Assembly: GCF_009936375.1 (NCBI RefSeq)
Contig: NZ_AP022332.1
Coordinates: 2,946,501-3,010,500 of the forward strand
Source of the DNA: Methylosinus sp. C49
Lineage (GTDB): Bacteria; Pseudomonadota; Alphaproteobacteria; Rhizobiales; Beijerinckiaceae
Reading direction: 5' to 3'
Length of the DNA stretch: 64,000 nucleotides
Shown here: piece after piece, positions 36,582 to 48,260 of the stretch
How the letters are laid out: each line of letters starts with the position of its first letter
How positions within the stretch are numbered: the stretch's first letter is position 1
The notes under the pieces: generated by a model
Told to the model about the DNA's origin: nothing
What the model saw: the letters and a program-made list of their open reading frames with translations, nothing else
Database searches by the model: none
Made by a program: the position numbers and the translations under genes

Positions 36582-38626
36582 CAGCGCAGACCTCCTGCGA
36601 CGAACCAGGTGACGACCGCCGCGACGCCGATCAGCATGGCGAAGGCGTAGTGATAGACATAGCCAGTCTGCAGCTTCACCGCGAGGCGGGCGCCGTCGAC
36701 GACGCGCGCGGCAATTCCGTCCGGGCCGAGCCCGTCGATGATGCGTCCGTCGCCGCCCTTCCACAGCAGCCGACCGAGCGCGAAGGCGGGACGCACGAAG
36801 ATCGCGTCATAGAGCTCGTCGAAATACCATTTGTTGAGCAGGAAACGGTAGAGCCGCGGGAATGCGTGCGCGATCTTCTGCGCCGTGCCGGGCGCCAGCT
36901 GATAGACGAAAAGCGCGCCGAGGAAGCCGAGGATCATCATCACCGTCGCGGCATAGGACACCCAATGCGGGATCTCATGCATGGCGTGGAGAATGTGATT
37001 GTCGTGGCCCGTGTAGAGCGCGCCCTTCCAGAACTCGTCATAGCCATGGCCGGCGAAATCGCCGATGAACAGGGCGCCCGCCGCCACCGCGCCCACCGCC
37101 AAAACGGCGAGCGGGATCAGCATGACGATCGGCGACTCGTGCGGAACATGATGGCCATGGCCGTGATCGCCATGCGCATGATCGTCGTGACCATGAGCAT
37201 CCGCATGCGCGTGATCGTCGTGGCCATGCGCGGCGTGAGCGTCCGCATGAGACGCCTTCGCCTTGCCGAAGAAGGTCAGGAAGACGAGTCGCCAGGAATA
37301 GAAGGAGGTGAGGCCCGCCGCCACCACCGTCGAGACGAAGGCGAGATAGGCGACGCTGCGATGCTCGCCGGCGGCGAAGGCCGCCTCGATGATGGCGTCC
37401 TTGGAGAAGAAGCCGGCGAAGCCGAGCTCGGTTCCCGGAATGCCGACGCCGGTCAGCGCCAGAGTGCCGATCGTCATCATGGCGAAGGTGAAGGGAATCT
37501 TGTTCCACAGCCCGCCCATGTTCCGCATGTCCTGCTCGTGATGCATCGCATGGATGACCGAGCCGGCGCCGAGGAACAGCAGCGCCTTGAAGAAGGCGTG
37601 GGTGAAGAGATGGAACACGCCGAGCGAATAGGCGCCGACGCCTTCCGCCACGAACATATAGCCGAGCTGCGAGCAGGTCGAATAGGCGATGACGCGCTTG
37701 ATGTCGTTCTGCACGAGGCCGATCGTCGCCGCGAAAAAGGCGGTGATGGCGCCGATCAGCGTGACGAAAGCGAGGGTGTCCGGCGCATATTCGAAGATCG
37801 GCGACAGGCGCGCGACCATGAAGACGCCGGCCGTCACCATTGTGGCGGCATGGATGAGGGCGGAGACCGGAGTCGGGCCTTCCATCGCGTCCGGCAGCCA
37901 TGTGTGCAGCAGGAATTGCGCGGATTTGCCCATCGCGCCGATGAAGAGCAGGAAGGTCGCCAGCGTCAGCGCGTCGAAATCGGCGCCGAACACATGAATC
38001 TTATGGCCGGCTATGCCGGGAACGGCGGCGAAGACCTGCTCGAAGCTCAGGGATTGGGTGAGCTGGAAGACCAAGAAAATGCCGAGCGCGAAGCCGAAAT
38101 CGCCGACGCGGTTGACGACGAAGGCCTTGATGGCCGCGGCGTTGGCCGAAGGCTTCTGATACCAGAAGCCGATCAGGAGATAGGAGGCGAGACCGACGCC
38201 CTCCCAGCCGAAGAACATCTGCACGAGATTATCGGCCGTCACCAGCGAGAGCATGGCGAAGGTGAAGAGCGACAGATAGGCGAAGAAGCGCGGACGATCC
38301 GGATCCTCGTGCATGTAGCCGATCGAGTAGAAATGCACGAGCGCCGAGACGCTGGTCACGACGACGAGCATCACCGCGGTCAGCGAGTCGACGCGCAAGG
38401 CCCAATCGACGCTGAGCTTGCCCGAGGTGAACCAATTGGCGAGCACCGGCGCGCTCGCATGGCCATGGCCGAGCGCCACGTCGAAGAACTCGATCCACGA
38501 AAAGCCGCAGGCGATGAACAGCAGCGTCGTCGTCACGAGCTCGGACGCGCGCGCGCCGATGCGCCGTCCGAACAGGCCCGCGATGAGAAAGCCGATGAGC
38601 GGCAGAAAGACGATTGCTTGGATCAT
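36581..38626 (-). CDS. nuoL: NADH-quinone oxidoreductase subunit L
   Basis: The 681-residue subunit is the distal antiporter-like pump with the long lateral helix at its C-terminus. Core motifs include [40 protein letters not shown] and [20 protein letters not shown]. Between about residues 460 and 500 lies a His/Asp-rich insertion ([20 protein letters not shown] and on) with some 17 histidines, which is not part of the usual core and would project from a loop. Length is slightly above that of E. coli NuoL (613) partly because of it. Confidence 0.97.
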   Translation of the reverse strand: MIQAIVFLPLIGFLIAGLFGRRIGARASELVTTTLLFIACGFSWIEFFDVALGHGHASAPVLANWFTSGKLSVDWALRVDSLTAVMLVVVTSVSALVHFYSIGYMHEDPDRPRFFAYLSLFTFAMLSLVTADNLVQMFFGWEGVGLASYLLIGFWYQKPSANAAAIKAFVVNRVGDFGFALGIFLVFQLTQSLSFEQVFAAVPGIAGHKIHVFGADFDALTLATFLLFIGAMGKSAQFLLHTWLPDAMEGPTPVSALIHAATMVTAGVFMVARLSPIFEYAPDTLAFVTLIGAITAFFAATIGLVQNDIKRVIAYSTCSQLGYMFVAEGVGAYSLGVFHLFTHAFFKALLFLGAGSVIHAMHHEQDMRNMGGLWNKIPFTFAMMTIGTLALTGVGIPGTELGFAGFFSKDAIIEAAFAAGEHRSVAYLAFVSTVVAAGLTSFYSWRLVFLTFFGKAKASHADAHAAHGHDDHAHADAHGHDDHAHGDHGHGHHVPHESPIVMLIPLAVLAVGAVAAGALFIGDFAGHGYDEFWKGALYTGHDNHILHAMHEIPHWVSYAATVMMILGFLGALFVYQLAPGTAQKIAHAFPRLYRFLLNKWYFDELYDAIFVRPAFALGRLLWKGGDGRIIDGLGPDGIAARVVDGARLAVKLQTGYVYHYAFAMLIGVAAVVTWFVAGGLR

Positions 38627-38632
38627 CGGCGC

Positions 38633-38941
38633 TCAGCCCTTCAGAGAGTTGATGTCCTCGACCGCGATCGTGCCGCGGTTGCGGAAATAGGTGACGAGAA
38701 TGGCGAGGCCGATGGCCGCCTCCGCCGCCGCCACCGTGAGGATGAACAGAGCGAAGACCTGGCCGGTCAGATCGCCGAGCGAGGCCGAGAAGGCCACGAG
38801 GTTGATGTTCACCGCCAGCAGGATCAGTTCCACCGACATCAAGATGATGATGATGTTCTTGCGGTTGAGGATGATGCCGGCGACGCCGAGCGTGAACACG
38901 ATCGCCGAGACGACGAGATAATGGGTGAGGTCGACGACCAT
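38633..38941 (-). CDS. nuoK: NADH-quinone oxidoreductase subunit K
   Basis: The protein has 102 residues from the ATG at 38941, exactly the usual length. Three helices carry the conserved Glu residues in [20 protein letters not shown] and [20 protein letters not shown]. It links the quinone end of complex I to the antiporter subunits. Confidence 0.97.
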   Translation of the reverse strand: MVVDLTHYLVVSAIVFTLGVAGIILNRKNIIIILMSVELILLAVNINLVAFSASLGDLTGQVFALFILTVAAAEAAIGLAILVTYFRNRGTIAVEDINSLKG

Positions 38942-38954
38942 TGCTGCGATCCCC

Positions 38955-39557
38955 TCAGACGCCCGCCCGCGAGGGCACTTTCTTGATCTCGATGACATTG
39001 TCGCGCGTGCGCGCGTTCTGCTCCTCGATCTTCTGCCGCTTGACGCCGGGACGATGATGCAGCGTCAGCACGATCGCGCCGATCATGGCGGTGAGCAGCA
39101 CCAGCGCCGAAGCCTGGAAGAAGAGGAAATATTTGGTGTAGAGCACCTGACCGAGCGCCGCCGTGTTGGAGACGCCGGCGACGATCGGCGCCGCGGCGGC
39201 CTCTTTCGCGCCGGGCGCGCTCTGCCAGCCGAGCGCGAGCAGCCCGAGCTCGCCGAGCACCACGGCCCCGACGGCCGCGCCGACCGGCAGATGCTTGCTG
39301 AAGCCCTGGCGCAGCTCGGCGAAATCGACGTCCAGCATCATCACCACGAAGAGGAACAGCACAGCGACCGCGCCGACATAGACGACGACGAGGATCATGG
39401 CGAGGAATTCGGCCCCGGCGAGCAGGAAGAGCCCCGCGCCATTGACGAAGGCGAGGATGAGATAGAGCACTGAATGAACCGGATTGCGCGAGACGATCAC
39501 CGCGAAAGCCGATGCGATCAGCACCGCCGAGAAAAGATAGAAGAATGCCACAGCCAC
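38955..39557 (-). CDS. nuoJ: NADH-quinone oxidoreductase subunit J
   Basis: The protein has 200 residues from a GTG at 39557 that follows an AGAGGA motif and gives the family start [20 protein letters not shown]. The conserved helix [20 protein letters not shown], with the functionally important Tyr and Gly, is present. The C-terminal tail is basic. The gene lies 13 bp before nuoK. Confidence 0.94.
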   Translation of the reverse strand: MAVAFFYLFSAVLIASAFAVIVSRNPVHSVLYLILAFVNGAGLFLLAGAEFLAMILVVVYVGAVAVLFLFVVMMLDVDFAELRQGFSKHLPVGAAVGAVVLGELGLLALGWQSAPGAKEAAAAPIVAGVSNTAALGQVLYTKYFLFFQASALVLLTAMIGAIVLTLHHRPGVKRQKIEEQNARTRDNVIEIKKVPSRAGV

Positions 39558-39606
39558 TTTGTCGTCCTCTCTCGAGCGTCTCGTTGCGTCCGGCTCTCGT
39601 TGCTTC

Positions 39607-40095
39607 TCAGCGATAAGGCGCGTCGAGCGCGATGTTGCGCGCGATCTCGCGCTCCCAGCGCGCGCCATTCTCGAGCAGGCGCTCCTTATTATAGTAGAGC
39701 TCCTCGCGCGTCTCGACGGCGAACTCCTGGTTCGGCCCCTCGACGATGGCGTCCACCGGGCAGGCCTCCTGGCAGAAGCCGCAATAGATGCATTTCACCA
39801 TGTCGATGTCGTAGCGCGTCGTGCGGCGGGTGCCGTCGTTGCGGCGCGGACCGGCCTCGATGGTGATGGCCTGCGCCGGGCAGATCGCCTCGCAGAGCTT
39901 GCAGGCGATGCAGCGCTCCTCGCCATTGGGATAGCGGCGCAGCGCGTGCTCGCCGCGAAAGCGCGGGGAGATCGGGTTCTTCTCATGCGGATAGTTGAGC
40001 GTCGCCTTCGGCTTGAAGAAATAGCGCATCGACAGGAAGAAGGCGGCGATGAACTCGCTGAGGAAGAGCGACTTGGCCGCAGAATCGAGCTTCAT
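39607..40095 (-). CDS. nuoI: NADH-quinone oxidoreductase subunit I
   Basis: The 162-residue ferredoxin-like subunit has two complete [4Fe-4S] motifs, [16 protein letters not shown] and [16 protein letters not shown] (clusters N6a and N6b). An N-terminal amphipathic helix contacts the membrane arm. Length and sequence are as in other alphaproteobacteria and mitochondria (TYKY). Confidence 0.98.
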   Translation of the reverse strand: MKLDSAAKSLFLSEFIAAFFLSMRYFFKPKATLNYPHEKNPISPRFRGEHALRRYPNGEERCIACKLCEAICPAQAITIEAGPRRNDGTRRTTRYDIDMVKCIYCGFCQEACPVDAIVEGPNQEFAVETREELYYNKERLLENGARWEREIARNIALDAPYR

Positions 40096-40107
40096 GACCT
40101 CACTCCC

Positions 40108-41127
40108 TTAGTTCGCGCCCGCCGAGCCGGCGAATTGCAGAATGCCGGCGACGACGATGACCATGACGAGCGAGATGGGCAGGAACACCTTCCAGCCGAG
40201 CCGCATGAGCTGGTCGTAGCGATAGCGCGGCACGAAGGCCTTCACCATGGCGAAGAAGAAGAAGAAGAATGTGACCTTGAGGACGAACCAGATCACGCCG
40301 GGGATCAGGGTGAAGGGCGCGATATTCACCGGCGGCAGCCAGCCGCCGAAGAAGAGGATCGTCAGCAAGGCGCACATGGTCAGGATCGCCACATATTCGC
40401 CGAGCATGAACAGCATGTAGGGCGTCGCCGAATATTCGATCATGAAGCCGGCGACCAGCTCCGACTCGGCTTCCACCAGATCGAAGGGCGGGCGGTTCGT
40501 CTCGGCCAGCGCCGAGATGAAGAAGATGATGAACATCGGCAGCAGGCGCAGCCAATACCAGCCGAGAACGCCATATTGCGAATCCTGCGCGCGCACGATC
40601 TCGGTGAGATTGAGCGAGCCGGCGCAGAGCAGAACGGTGATGATGACGAAGCCGATCGAGACTTCGTAGGACACCATTTGCGCGGCCGAGCGCAGCGCCG
40701 ACAGGAAGGGATATTTGGAGTTCGACGCCCAGCCGCCCATGATGATGCCATAGACGCCGAGCGAGGAGATGGCGAAAATATAGAGAATGCCGACATTGAG
40801 ATCGGCGACCGCCCAGCCGTCATTGACGGGGATGACCGCCCAGGCGGCGACGGCGAGCATGGCCGTGACGAAAGGCGCGAGCAGGAACACGCCCTTATTG
40901 GCCGTGTCCGGGATCACCGGCTCCTTGAGCACGAATTTGAGCATGTCGGCGAAGCTCTGGAGCAAGCCCCAAGGGCCGACGACATTGGGTCCGCGGCGCA
41001 GCTGCACGGCGGCCCAGACCTTGCGGTCGATGTAGATCGCATAGGCGAGATAGACCAGTAGAACGACCGTCAGAACGACGCTCTTCACGATGATCAGGAG
41101 AAGGTTCAGCAGCCAGCCGTCGATCAC
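40108..41127 (-). CDS. nuoH: NADH-quinone oxidoreductase subunit H
   Basis: The 339-residue membrane subunit has eight helices and forms the quinone chamber with NuoD and NuoB. Signatures are [40 protein letters not shown] and [20 protein letters not shown]. All key Arg and Glu positions in these loops are present. Confidence 0.98.
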   Translation of the reverse strand: MIDGWLLNLLLIIVKSVVLTVVLLVYLAYAIYIDRKVWAAVQLRRGPNVVGPWGLLQSFADMLKFVLKEPVIPDTANKGVFLLAPFVTAMLAVAAWAVIPVNDGWAVADLNVGILYIFAISSLGVYGIIMGGWASNSKYPFLSALRSAAQMVSYEVSIGFVIITVLLCAGSLNLTEIVRAQDSQYGVLGWYWLRLLPMFIIFFISALAETNRPPFDLVEAESELVAGFMIEYSATPYMLFMLGEYVAILTMCALLTILFFGGWLPPVNIAPFTLIPGVIWFVLKVTFFFFFFAMVKAFVPRYRYDQLMRLGWKVFLPISLVMVIVVAGILQFAGSAGAN

Positions 41128-41137
41128 GTCCTTGCTC

Positions 41138-43201
41138 CTATTCCGCCGCTTGCTTCAGTCGATCCAGCGCCAGCGCCGAACATTCCGCCATTGTGGCGGA
41201 GGCGCGCGCGATCGGATTGGTGAGATAGAAATCCGTGATCGCAGGCGCGAAATCGTCCTTCCACGCGGTCGCCGGCTGCAGCGCCACCGCCTCGAGATCG
41301 GCCGCCGAGGCGGAGCCGATCTGATCGAGCCGCAGGAGATGCGGATGCGCCTCGCCGAGCTTGGCGCGCAGCTGCTTTTGCGAGTCGAAGGGCAGCGGCG
41401 CGCCGAGAGCGCCCGAGAGCGCGCGCAGGATCGCCCAATCCTCGCGGGCGTCGCCCGGCGGGAAGGTCGCGCGCAGCGCCTCCTGCACACGGCCTTCCGT
41501 GTTCACATAGAGGCCGAACTTCTCCGTATAGGCCGCGCCCGGGAGAATGACGTCGGCGCGATGCGCGCCCTTGTCGCCATGCGTGCCGATATAGACGACG
41601 AAGGCGCCCGGCTCGATCGCGATCTCATCGGCGCCGAGATTGAAAACAAGGTCGAGCGCGCCAGCCTTCGCTATGTCCGCCGCATCGAGGCCGCCCTGCC
41701 CCGGCGTGAAGCCGAGATCGAGCGCGCCGACGCGCGACGCCGCCGTATGCAGCACGCTGAAGCCGTTCCAGCCGTCCGACAGACCGCCGTGCTTCTTGGC
41801 GGCCTGAGCGGCGAGCGCCAGAATGGCGCGGCCGTCGGGACGCGCCAGCGCGCCCTGACCGATCAGCACGAGGCGCTTGGCGGAGCCCGTCGCCGCGCTT
41901 TCGACGAAGCGCGCCAGAGCGTCGGGACCGGCGCCGAGATAATCATAATCATAGGTCAGATCGGCCTGCTCGCCGATCACCGAGATGGGGAAGCCGCCCT
42001 TCAGCCAACGCTTGCGGATGCGCGCATTGAGCACGGGCGCTTCCTTGCGCGGATTGGAGCCGATAATGAGCAGCGAATCCGCCTCGTCGACGCCGGCGAT
42101 GGTGGCGTTGAAGAGATAGGAGGCGCGGCCGAAGCGCGGATCGAGCTTGGTCCCGTCCTGGCGCGCGTCGAGATTGACGCTGCCGAGCCCCTCGACGAGG
42201 AGCTTCAGCGCGTAGATCTCCTCGAGCGCGGCAAGATCGCCGACGAGCGCGCCTATCTTCTCGGCTTTCGTCGCCTTGGTCTTGGCAACGACGGCGGCGA
42301 GCGCGTCCTGCCAGCTGGCCGGACGCAGGCGTCCATTCTCACGAATATAGGGACGGTCGAGGCGCTGCGCCTTCAATCCGTCGACGACTTGTCGGGTCTT
42401 GTCGGAGATCCACTCCTCATTCACCGCCTCGTTGAGGCGCGGCAGAATGCGGATCACCTCGCGGCCGCGGGCGTCGACGCGGATCGCCGAGCCCAGCGCA
42501 TCCTGCACGTCGATGGTCTCGGTCTTCTGATACTCCCACGGACGCGCGCGGAAATTCTGCGGCTTGGGCAGGAGCGCGCCGACGGGACAGAGATCGGTCA
42601 CATTGCCTTGCAGCTCCGACGTCATCGCCGTCTGCAGATAGGTGGTGATCTCCATATCCTCGCCGCGGCCGATCGCGCCCATATCGCTTGTGCCGGCGAT
42701 CTCCGCCGTGAAGCGCACGCAGCGGGTGCAATGGATGCAGCGGGTCATCGCCGTCTTGACGAGCGGACCGATATATTTGTCTTCGACCGCGCGCTTGTTC
42801 TCGGCATAGCGCGAGCTGTCGCCGCCAAAGGCGAGCGCCTGATCCTGCAAATCACATTCGCCGCCCTGATCGCAGATCGGACAGTCGAGCGGATGATTGA
42901 CGAGCAGGAACTCCATCACGCCTTCGCGCGCCTTCTTCACCATCGGAGTTTTGGTGAAGACTTCCGGCGGCGCGCCGTCCGGTCCGGGACGCAGATCCTT
43001 CACGGCGACGGCGCAGGAGGCCTGTGGCTTGGGCGGGCCGCCCTTCACCTCGACGAGGCACATGCGGCAATTGCCGGCGATCGACAGACGCTCGTGGAAG
43101 CAGAAGCGCGGCACCTCGGCGCCGGCCTCCTCGCAGGCCTGCAGCAGCGTATATTCGGCCGGAACATCGACCTCGACGCCATCGACGAGAATTCTGGTCA
43201 T
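41138..43201 (-). CDS. nuoG: NADH-quinone oxidoreductase subunit G
   Basis: The 687-residue subunit has an N-terminal [2Fe-2S] ferredoxin domain ([20 protein letters not shown]), the His-ligated N5 motif [20 protein letters not shown], and the N4 motif [21 protein letters not shown] molybdopterin-oxidoreductase-like domain follows from about residue 220. It carries electrons through the peripheral arm. Length fits the alphaproteobacterial form. Confidence 0.98.
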   Translation of the reverse strand: MTRILVDGVEVDVPAEYTLLQACEEAGAEVPRFCFHERLSIAGNCRMCLVEVKGGPPKPQASCAVAVKDLRPGPDGAPPEVFTKTPMVKKAREGVMEFLLVNHPLDCPICDQGGECDLQDQALAFGGDSSRYAENKRAVEDKYIGPLVKTAMTRCIHCTRCVRFTAEIAGTSDMGAIGRGEDMEITTYLQTAMTSELQGNVTDLCPVGALLPKPQNFRARPWEYQKTETIDVQDALGSAIRVDARGREVIRILPRLNEAVNEEWISDKTRQVVDGLKAQRLDRPYIRENGRLRPASWQDALAAVVAKTKATKAEKIGALVGDLAALEEIYALKLLVEGLGSVNLDARQDGTKLDPRFGRASYLFNATIAGVDEADSLLIIGSNPRKEAPVLNARIRKRWLKGGFPISVIGEQADLTYDYDYLGAGPDALARFVESAATGSAKRLVLIGQGALARPDGRAILALAAQAAKKHGGLSDGWNGFSVLHTAASRVGALDLGFTPGQGGLDAADIAKAGALDLVFNLGADEIAIEPGAFVVYIGTHGDKGAHRADVILPGAAYTEKFGLYVNTEGRVQEALRATFPPGDAREDWAILRALSGALGAPLPFDSQKQLRAKLGEAHPHLLRLDQIGSASAADLEAVALQPATAWKDDFAPAITDFYLTNPIARASATMAECSALALDRLKQAAE

Positions 43202-43210
43202 TGGAATGCC

Positions 43211-44515
43211 TTACTCCGCCGCCACGCGCACCGGATCGGGATGCGGATTGGCCGCATAACGATCGATGCGCTTCTCGATTTCGCCACGGAAATGATTGAT
43301 GAGACCCTGGATCGGCCAAGCCGCCGCATCGCCGAGCGCGCAGATCGTATGGCCTTCGATCTGCTTCGACACGTCGAACAGCATGTCGATCTCGCGCTTG
43401 TGGGCGCGGCCTTCCGCCATGCGGGTGACGACACGCCACATCCAGCCCGTGCCTTCGCGGCAAGGCGTGCACTGGCCGCAGCTCTCGTGCTTGTAGAAAT
43501 AGGAGATGCGGGCGATGGCGCGGATGATGTCGGTCGACTTGTCCATGACGATGACGGCCGCTGTGCCGAGGCCAGAGCCGAGCTTCACGAGGCTGTCGAA
43601 ATCCATCGGACAGTCGATGATCTGATCCGCCGGCACGAGGCGCACGGAAGAACCGCCCGGAATGACGGCGAGAAGATTGTCCGAGCCGCCGCGCACGCCG
43701 CCGCAATGGCGATCGATCAGCTCGCGGAAGGGAATGGACATGGCCTCTTCCACATTGCACGGCTTGTTCACATGGCCGGAGATGGAAAAGAGCTTGGTGC
43801 CCGTGTTGTTGGGCTTGCCGATACCGGCGAACCAGCTCGCGCCGCGACGCAGGATCGTCGGCGTTACGGCGATGGATTCGACATTATTGACCGTCGTCGG
43901 GCAGCCGTAGAGGCCGACATTGGCCGGGAACGGCGGCTTCAAGCGCGGCATGCCCTTCTTGCCTTCGAGGCTCTCGATCAGCGCCGTCTCCTCGCCGCAG
44001 ATGTAAGCGCCGGCGCCGTGATGGACGTAGAGATCGAAGGGATAGCCGTGAATATTGTCCTTGCCGATGAGCCGCGCCTCATAGGCCTCGTCGATCGCCT
44101 TCTGCAGCGCGATGCGCTCCGCGATGAACTCGCCGCGCACATAAATGTAAGAGGCGTGCGCGCCCATGGCGAAGGAGGCGATCAGCGCGCCTTCGATCAG
44201 CGTATGCGGATCATTGCGCATGATCTCGCGGTCTTTACAGGTGCCCGGCTCCGACTCGTCGGCGTTGATGACGAGATAGGAGGGACGCAAGGGGTCTGGC
44301 GTCTTGGGCATGAAGGACCATTTGAGGCCGGTGGAGAAGCCGGCGCCGCCGCGTCCGCGCAGCCCCGAATCCTTGACCTCTTGAATGATCTTGTCGCGGC
44401 CGAGCTCCAGCAGCGCCTTGGTGTTGTCCCAGGCGCCGCGCGAGCGGGCTCCGGCGAGGCTCTTGTCGCCTATGCCATAGAGATTTGTGAAGATGCGATC
44501 CTTGTCGGCGAGCAT
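43211..44515 (-). CDS. nuoF: NADH-quinone oxidoreductase subunit F
   Basis: The 434-residue subunit binds NADH, FMN and cluster N3. The nucleotide-binding region is [20 protein letters not shown], the FMN/NADH loop [20 protein letters not shown], and the cluster motif [15 protein letters not shown]. It forms the NADH dehydrogenase tip with NuoE. Confidence 0.98.
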   Translation of the reverse strand: MLADKDRIFTNLYGIGDKSLAGARSRGAWDNTKALLELGRDKIIQEVKDSGLRGRGGAGFSTGLKWSFMPKTPDPLRPSYLVINADESEPGTCKDREIMRNDPHTLIEGALIASFAMGAHASYIYVRGEFIAERIALQKAIDEAYEARLIGKDNIHGYPFDLYVHHGAGAYICGEETALIESLEGKKGMPRLKPPFPANVGLYGCPTTVNNVESIAVTPTILRRGASWFAGIGKPNNTGTKLFSISGHVNKPCNVEEAMSIPFRELIDRHCGGVRGGSDNLLAVIPGGSSVRLVPADQIIDCPMDFDSLVKLGSGLGTAAVIVMDKSTDIIRAIARISYFYKHESCGQCTPCREGTGWMWRVVTRMAEGRAHKREIDMLFDVSKQIEGHTICALGDAAAWPIQGLINHFRGEIEKRIDRYAANPHPDPVRVAAE

Positions 44516-44522
44516 TTGTCGT

Positions 44523-45149
44523 TCACTCCGCCTGCGCTTTGGCGCCGTCGCCGTAGAAGGATGTCAGGCTCGTCAGTCCGCCCGCCGGCTCCGAGGAGAC
44601 GCGGCCCGTCTGCGAGCCGATCTTCACCGGCCGGCCGGCGGCGAGATCGTCGAGTAGCTTCTCGAAATTCTCGGCCGTCAAATCTTCGTAATAGTCGTCG
44701 TTGATCTGCACCATCGGCGCATTGCAGCAGGCGCCGAGGCACTCGACCTCGAGCCAGGAGAACAGCCCATCGGCGCTCACATGGCGCTGCGGGCCGACCC
44801 GGCGCTCGAGCACGGCGATCAGCTCGTCGGAGCCGCGCAGCATACAAGGCGTCGTGCCACAGAGCTGGACGTAGAATTTGCCGACCGGCTCGAGATTGAA
44901 CATCGTGTAGAAGGTCGCGATCTCGAGCACGCGAATGTAGGGCATGCCGAGCGTATCAGCGACCTTCTCGATCGCCTTTTGCGGCAGCCAATAGTCGTTC
45001 TGCTTCTGCGCCTGCCACAGCGCCGGCACGACCATGGAGGCCTGACGGCCGTCGGGATATTTGGCGATCTGCGCCTCGAGCCACGCCTTGTTCTCGGGCG
45101 TGAACTCGAAGCTCGCGGGCTGCTCTTCGGCGAGACGACGTATGGACAT
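44523..45149 (-). CDS. nuoE: NADH-quinone oxidoreductase subunit E
   Basis: The protein has 208 residues from the ATG at 45149, which overlaps the nuoD stop by one base. The thioredoxin-like fold holds the [2Fe-2S] ligands in [11 protein letters not shown] and [13 protein letters not shown]. The C-terminus after the fold ([20 protein letters not shown]) is longer than in E. coli, as in mitochondria-like 24-kDa subunits. Confidence 0.97.
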   Translation of the reverse strand: MSIRRLAEEQPASFEFTPENKAWLEAQIAKYPDGRQASMVVPALWQAQKQNDYWLPQKAIEKVADTLGMPYIRVLEIATFYTMFNLEPVGKFYVQLCGTTPCMLRGSDELIAVLERRVGPQRHVSADGLFSWLEVECLGACCNAPMVQINDDYYEDLTAENFEKLLDDLAAGRPVKIGSQTGRVSSEPAGGLTSLTSFYGDGAKAQAE

Positions 45150-46339
45150 CAGCGATCGACCTCCCCGAAGACGATATCGAGCGAACCAAGGATCGCCGAG
45201 ACGTCGGCGAGCAAATGGTCCTTGCAGAGAAAATCCATGGCTTGCAGATGCGCGAAGCCGGGCGCGCGCAGCTTGCAGCGATAGGGCTTGTCGGTGCCGT
45301 CGGAGACGAGATAGACGCCGAATTCGCCCTTGGGGGCCTCGACCGCCGCATAGACCTCGCCAGCCGGCACCTTGAAGCCTTCCGTGTAGAGCTTGAAGTG
45401 ATGGATGAGCGCTTCCATCGAGCGCTTCATCTCGGCGCGGGGCGGCGAGCAAATCTTATTGTTCACCGTCGCCACCGGGCCGCGGTTCTCGGCCTTCAGC
45501 AGCTTATCGACGCATTGCTTCATGATGGAGGTCGACTGGCGCATCTCCTCCATGCGGATGACCGCACGGTCGTAGCAATCGCCATTCTTGCCGACGGGAA
45601 TGTCGAACTCCATCTCCTCGTAGCAATCATAAGGACGCGCCTTGCGCAAATCCCAGGGCGCGCCGGAGCCGCGCACCATCACGCCGGAGAAGCCGAATTT
45701 CCACGCATCCTCGAGCGAGATGACGCCGATGTCGGCGTTGCGCTGCTTGAAGATGCGGTTGCCGATGAACAGCTCGTCGAGATCGTCGAGGACCTTCAGG
45801 AACGGGTCGCAGAAAGCGCCGATATCCTCGACCAGCCGATCCGGCAGATCGCGGGCGACGCCGCCGGGGCGGAAATAATTGGCGTGCATGCGCGCGCCGC
45901 TGGCCCGCTCATAGAAGACCATGAGCTTCTCGCGTTCCTCATAGCCCCACAGCGGCGGCGTCAGCGCGCCGACGTCCATGGCCTGCGAGGTGACGTTGAG
46001 GAGATGCGACAGCAGTCGGCCGATCTCGGCGTAGAGCACGCGGATCAGCTGGCCACGGCGCGGCACCTCGACCTCGAGCAGCTGCTCTATGCCGAGACAG
46101 AAGGCGTGCTCCTGATTCATCGGCGCGCAATAATCGAGCCGATCGAAATAGGGCACGTTCTGCAGATAGGTTCGCGCCTCCATCAGCTTCTCGGTGCCGC
46201 GATGCAGGAAGCCGACATGCGGATCGCAGCGCTCGACCACCTCGCCGTCGAGCTCGAGAATCAGGCGCAGCACGCCATGCGCCGCCGGATGCTGCGGGCC
46301 GAAGTTCAGATTGAAGTTGCGGAGGCTCTGGTCGTTCAT
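45149..46339 (-). CDS. nuoD: NADH-quinone oxidoreductase subunit D
   Basis: The 396-residue 49-kDa-type subunit lines the quinone site. The conserved start [20 protein letters not shown] includes the quinone-binding His, and later segments [40 protein letters not shown] and the C-terminal VFGEVDR are invariant in the family. It is a separate gene from nuoC, unlike in E. coli. Confidence 0.98.
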   Translation of the reverse strand: MNDQSLRNFNLNFGPQHPAAHGVLRLILELDGEVVERCDPHVGFLHRGTEKLMEARTYLQNVPYFDRLDYCAPMNQEHAFCLGIEQLLEVEVPRRGQLIRVLYAEIGRLLSHLLNVTSQAMDVGALTPPLWGYEEREKLMVFYERASGARMHANYFRPGGVARDLPDRLVEDIGAFCDPFLKVLDDLDELFIGNRIFKQRNADIGVISLEDAWKFGFSGVMVRGSGAPWDLRKARPYDCYEEMEFDIPVGKNGDCYDRAVIRMEEMRQSTSIMKQCVDKLLKAENRGPVATVNNKICSPPRAEMKRSMEALIHHFKLYTEGFKVPAGEVYAAVEAPKGEFGVYLVSDGTDKPYRCKLRAPGFAHLQAMDFLCKDHLLADVSAILGSLDIVFGEVDR

Positions 46340-46412
46340 CGTGACAATCCCAGGCGGTGGAAGAGCGAATGACGAGAGTCGGAAGCGGCGCGAAGGGTCA
46401 TGACGCGCGCTC

Positions 46413-47015
46413 TCACTTGCTCGCCTTCTCGTCGCCGGGGAGATCGTATTGCACGCCCTCCCAAGGCGAGAGGAAATCGAACTTCCGATATTCTTGGGTG
46501 AGGTTCAGAGGCTCATAGACGACGCGCTTGCGCTCGTCGTCGTAGCGCACCTCGACATAGCCGGACATCGGGAAATCCTTGCGCAGCGGATGACCGTCGA
46601 AGCCGTAGTCGGTCATGATGCGGCGAAGGTCGGGATGGCCGTCGAACAGCACGCCGAAGAGATCATAGGTCTCGCGCTCGAACCAGTCGGCGCCGGGATA
46701 GAGGCTGGTCAGCGAGGCGACCGGCGTCGCCTCGTCGGTCTGCGTCTTCACGCGGATGCGCTGATTATGCCTGGGCGAGAGAAGGTGCAGCACCACATCG
46801 AAACGTAGATCGCGCTCCGGGTAATCGGCCGCGGTGATGTCGGTGAAGCTGACGAAGAGAAACTCGGGATCGTCGCGCAGCACGCGCGCGGCGTCGAGCC
46901 AGCGCGAGCGCTCCACTTCCACGGTGAGCTCGCCATAGGCGATTTTCAGGCTCTTGACCACGCCCGGCAGGGCCGCAGCGACCTTCTCGCCGAGCTTTTC
47001 GAGTTCCGCGCTCAT
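46413..47015 (-). CDS. nuoC: NADH-quinone oxidoreductase subunit C
   Basis: The 200-residue 30-kDa-type subunit has the signature [20 protein letters not shown] followed by [20 protein letters not shown]. It is a peripheral-arm structural subunit between NuoB and NuoD. Gaps of 73 bp to nuoD and 97 bp to nuoB are the largest in the operon; I saw no obvious internal terminator in them. Confidence 0.97.
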   Translation of the reverse strand: MSAELEKLGEKVAAALPGVVKSLKIAYGELTVEVERSRWLDAARVLRDDPEFLFVSFTDITAADYPERDLRFDVVLHLLSPRHNQRIRVKTQTDEATPVASLTSLYPGADWFERETYDLFGVLFDGHPDLRRIMTDYGFDGHPLRKDFPMSGYVEVRYDDERKRVVYEPLNLTQEYRKFDFLSPWEGVQYDLPGDEKASK

Positions 47016-47112
47016 TTCTCACCCTCGCGTCATGAGAAACCGACCGCGCATGGCGCGTCGGCTCGCATCGCACTCTTCGTTTTTGCGCGCGCTCCCGAGG
47101 AGGCGCGAAATA

Positions 47113-47709
47113 TCACCGCTCGATCGTGCCGCTGCGGCGGATCTTCTTCTGCAGAAGCAGAACGCCATAGACGAGCGCTTCGGCCGAAGGCGGACAGCCG
47201 GGGACATAGATATCGACGGGAATGATCCGATCGCAGCCACGCACCACCGAATAGGAATAGTGGTAATAGCCGCCGCCATTGGCGCAGGAGCCCATGGAGA
47301 TGACGTAACGCGGCTCCGGCATCTGGTCGTAGACCTTGCGCAGCGCCGGGGCCATCTTATTGGTGAGCGTGCCGGCGATGATGATGACGTCCGACTGGCG
47401 CGGGCTGGCGCGCGGCGCGAAGCCGAAGCGTTCGAGATCGTAGCGCGGCATGGCCGCCTGGATCATCTCCACGGCGCAGCAGGCGAGGCCGAAGGTCATC
47501 CACATCAGCGAGCCGGTGCGCGCCCAATTGATGAGATCGTCGGTCGCGGTGACGAGAAAGCCCTTGTCGGCGAGCTCGTCATTGAGGCCGAGGTAGAAAG
47601 GATCGTCCGCGCCCACCGGCTTGCCGGTGCGCGGATCGACGAGCCCTTTGGCGGAGGGCGCCACAAGGGCGGGAATCTGCGTCGGGCTCTGGCGAGTGAT
47701 CAATCCCAT
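47113..47709 (-). CDS. nuoB: NADH-quinone oxidoreductase subunit B
   Basis: The protein has 198 residues from the ATG at 47709. It holds cluster N2 through Cys residues in [36 protein letters not shown] and [17 protein letters not shown], including the rare tandem CC. N2 is the final electron donor to quinone. Its start overlaps the nuoA stop by 10 bp. Confidence 0.98.
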   Translation of the reverse strand: MGLITRQSPTQIPALVAPSAKGLVDPRTGKPVGADDPFYLGLNDELADKGFLVTATDDLINWARTGSLMWMTFGLACCAVEMIQAAMPRYDLERFGFAPRASPRQSDVIIIAGTLTNKMAPALRKVYDQMPEPRYVISMGSCANGGGYYHYSYSVVRGCDRIIPVDIYVPGCPPSAEALVYGVLLLQKKIRRSGTIER

Positions 47710-48065
47710 TCGAGCGCTCCCTTGCGCCATTCGTAGACGAAGCCGACGGTCAGCACGCCGAGAAAGAACATCATCGACCAGAAGCCGAAGCTGCCCGCCT
47801 CCTTGAAGGCGACCGCCCAGGGAAAGAGAAAAGCGACCTCGAGGTCGAAGACGATGAAGAGCAGAGCGACGAGATAGAAGCGCACGTCGAATTTCATGCG
47901 CGCGTCGCCGAAAGGATTGAAGCCGCACTCATAGGCGGAGAGCTTCTCCGGGTCCGGCGCCTTGAAGGCGACCAGGAAGGGGAGAACGAGCAGAGCGCCG
48001 GCGATGATCGCCGCGAGGGCGATGAAGATCACGAGCGGCAAATATTGTTCGAGCAGGCTCGGCAT
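47700..48065 (-). CDS. nuoA: NADH-quinone oxidoreductase subunit A
   Basis: The 121-residue, three-helix subunit opens the operon. The loop [20 protein letters not shown] contains the conserved Cys-Gly near the quinone site, and [20 protein letters not shown] carries conserved acidic residues. A 195-bp gap upstream separates it from the ATP12 gene and probably holds the operon promoter. Confidence 0.97.
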   Translation of the reverse strand: MPSLLEQYLPLVIFIALAAIIAGALLVLPFLVAFKAPDPEKLSAYECGFNPFGDARMKFDVRFYLVALLFIVFDLEVAFLFPWAVAFKEAGSFGFWSMMFFLGVLTVGFVYEWRKGALEWD

Positions 48066-48260
48066 GGCGATGTCCGACTTTTGCGGCGGGGGCGGCGATG
48101 TGACGCGGGGCGGGAGCCCCGGGCGCCGTCTGACCGCGCGTTCCGTAACCCAGCGTATAGGTCAAAGCAAGAGCCGAGCGCGTCTTTACCAAAGGGATTG
48201 GACCAGCGGACCTTACGCCCGCCCACGCCCGGCGGCAAAATGCGCGTCGGCGCCCATCGA

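Noticed and set aside
37128-37250. His-codon repeats first considered as a CRISPR-like or tandem DNA repeat
   Set aside because: The repeats are short, imperfect and in frame within nuoL; there are no constant-length spacers.
36650-38986. A 778-codon plus-strand frame across nuoL and nuoK
   Set aside because: It is antisense to nuoL/nuoK and rich in Arg, Glu, Asp and His from the reversed codons of membrane helices, with no domain.
41090-44704. A 1204-codon plus-strand frame across nuoG, nuoF and nuoE
   Set aside because: It is antisense to three unmistakable complex I genes and has the composition of a shadow frame, so it is not a giant protein.
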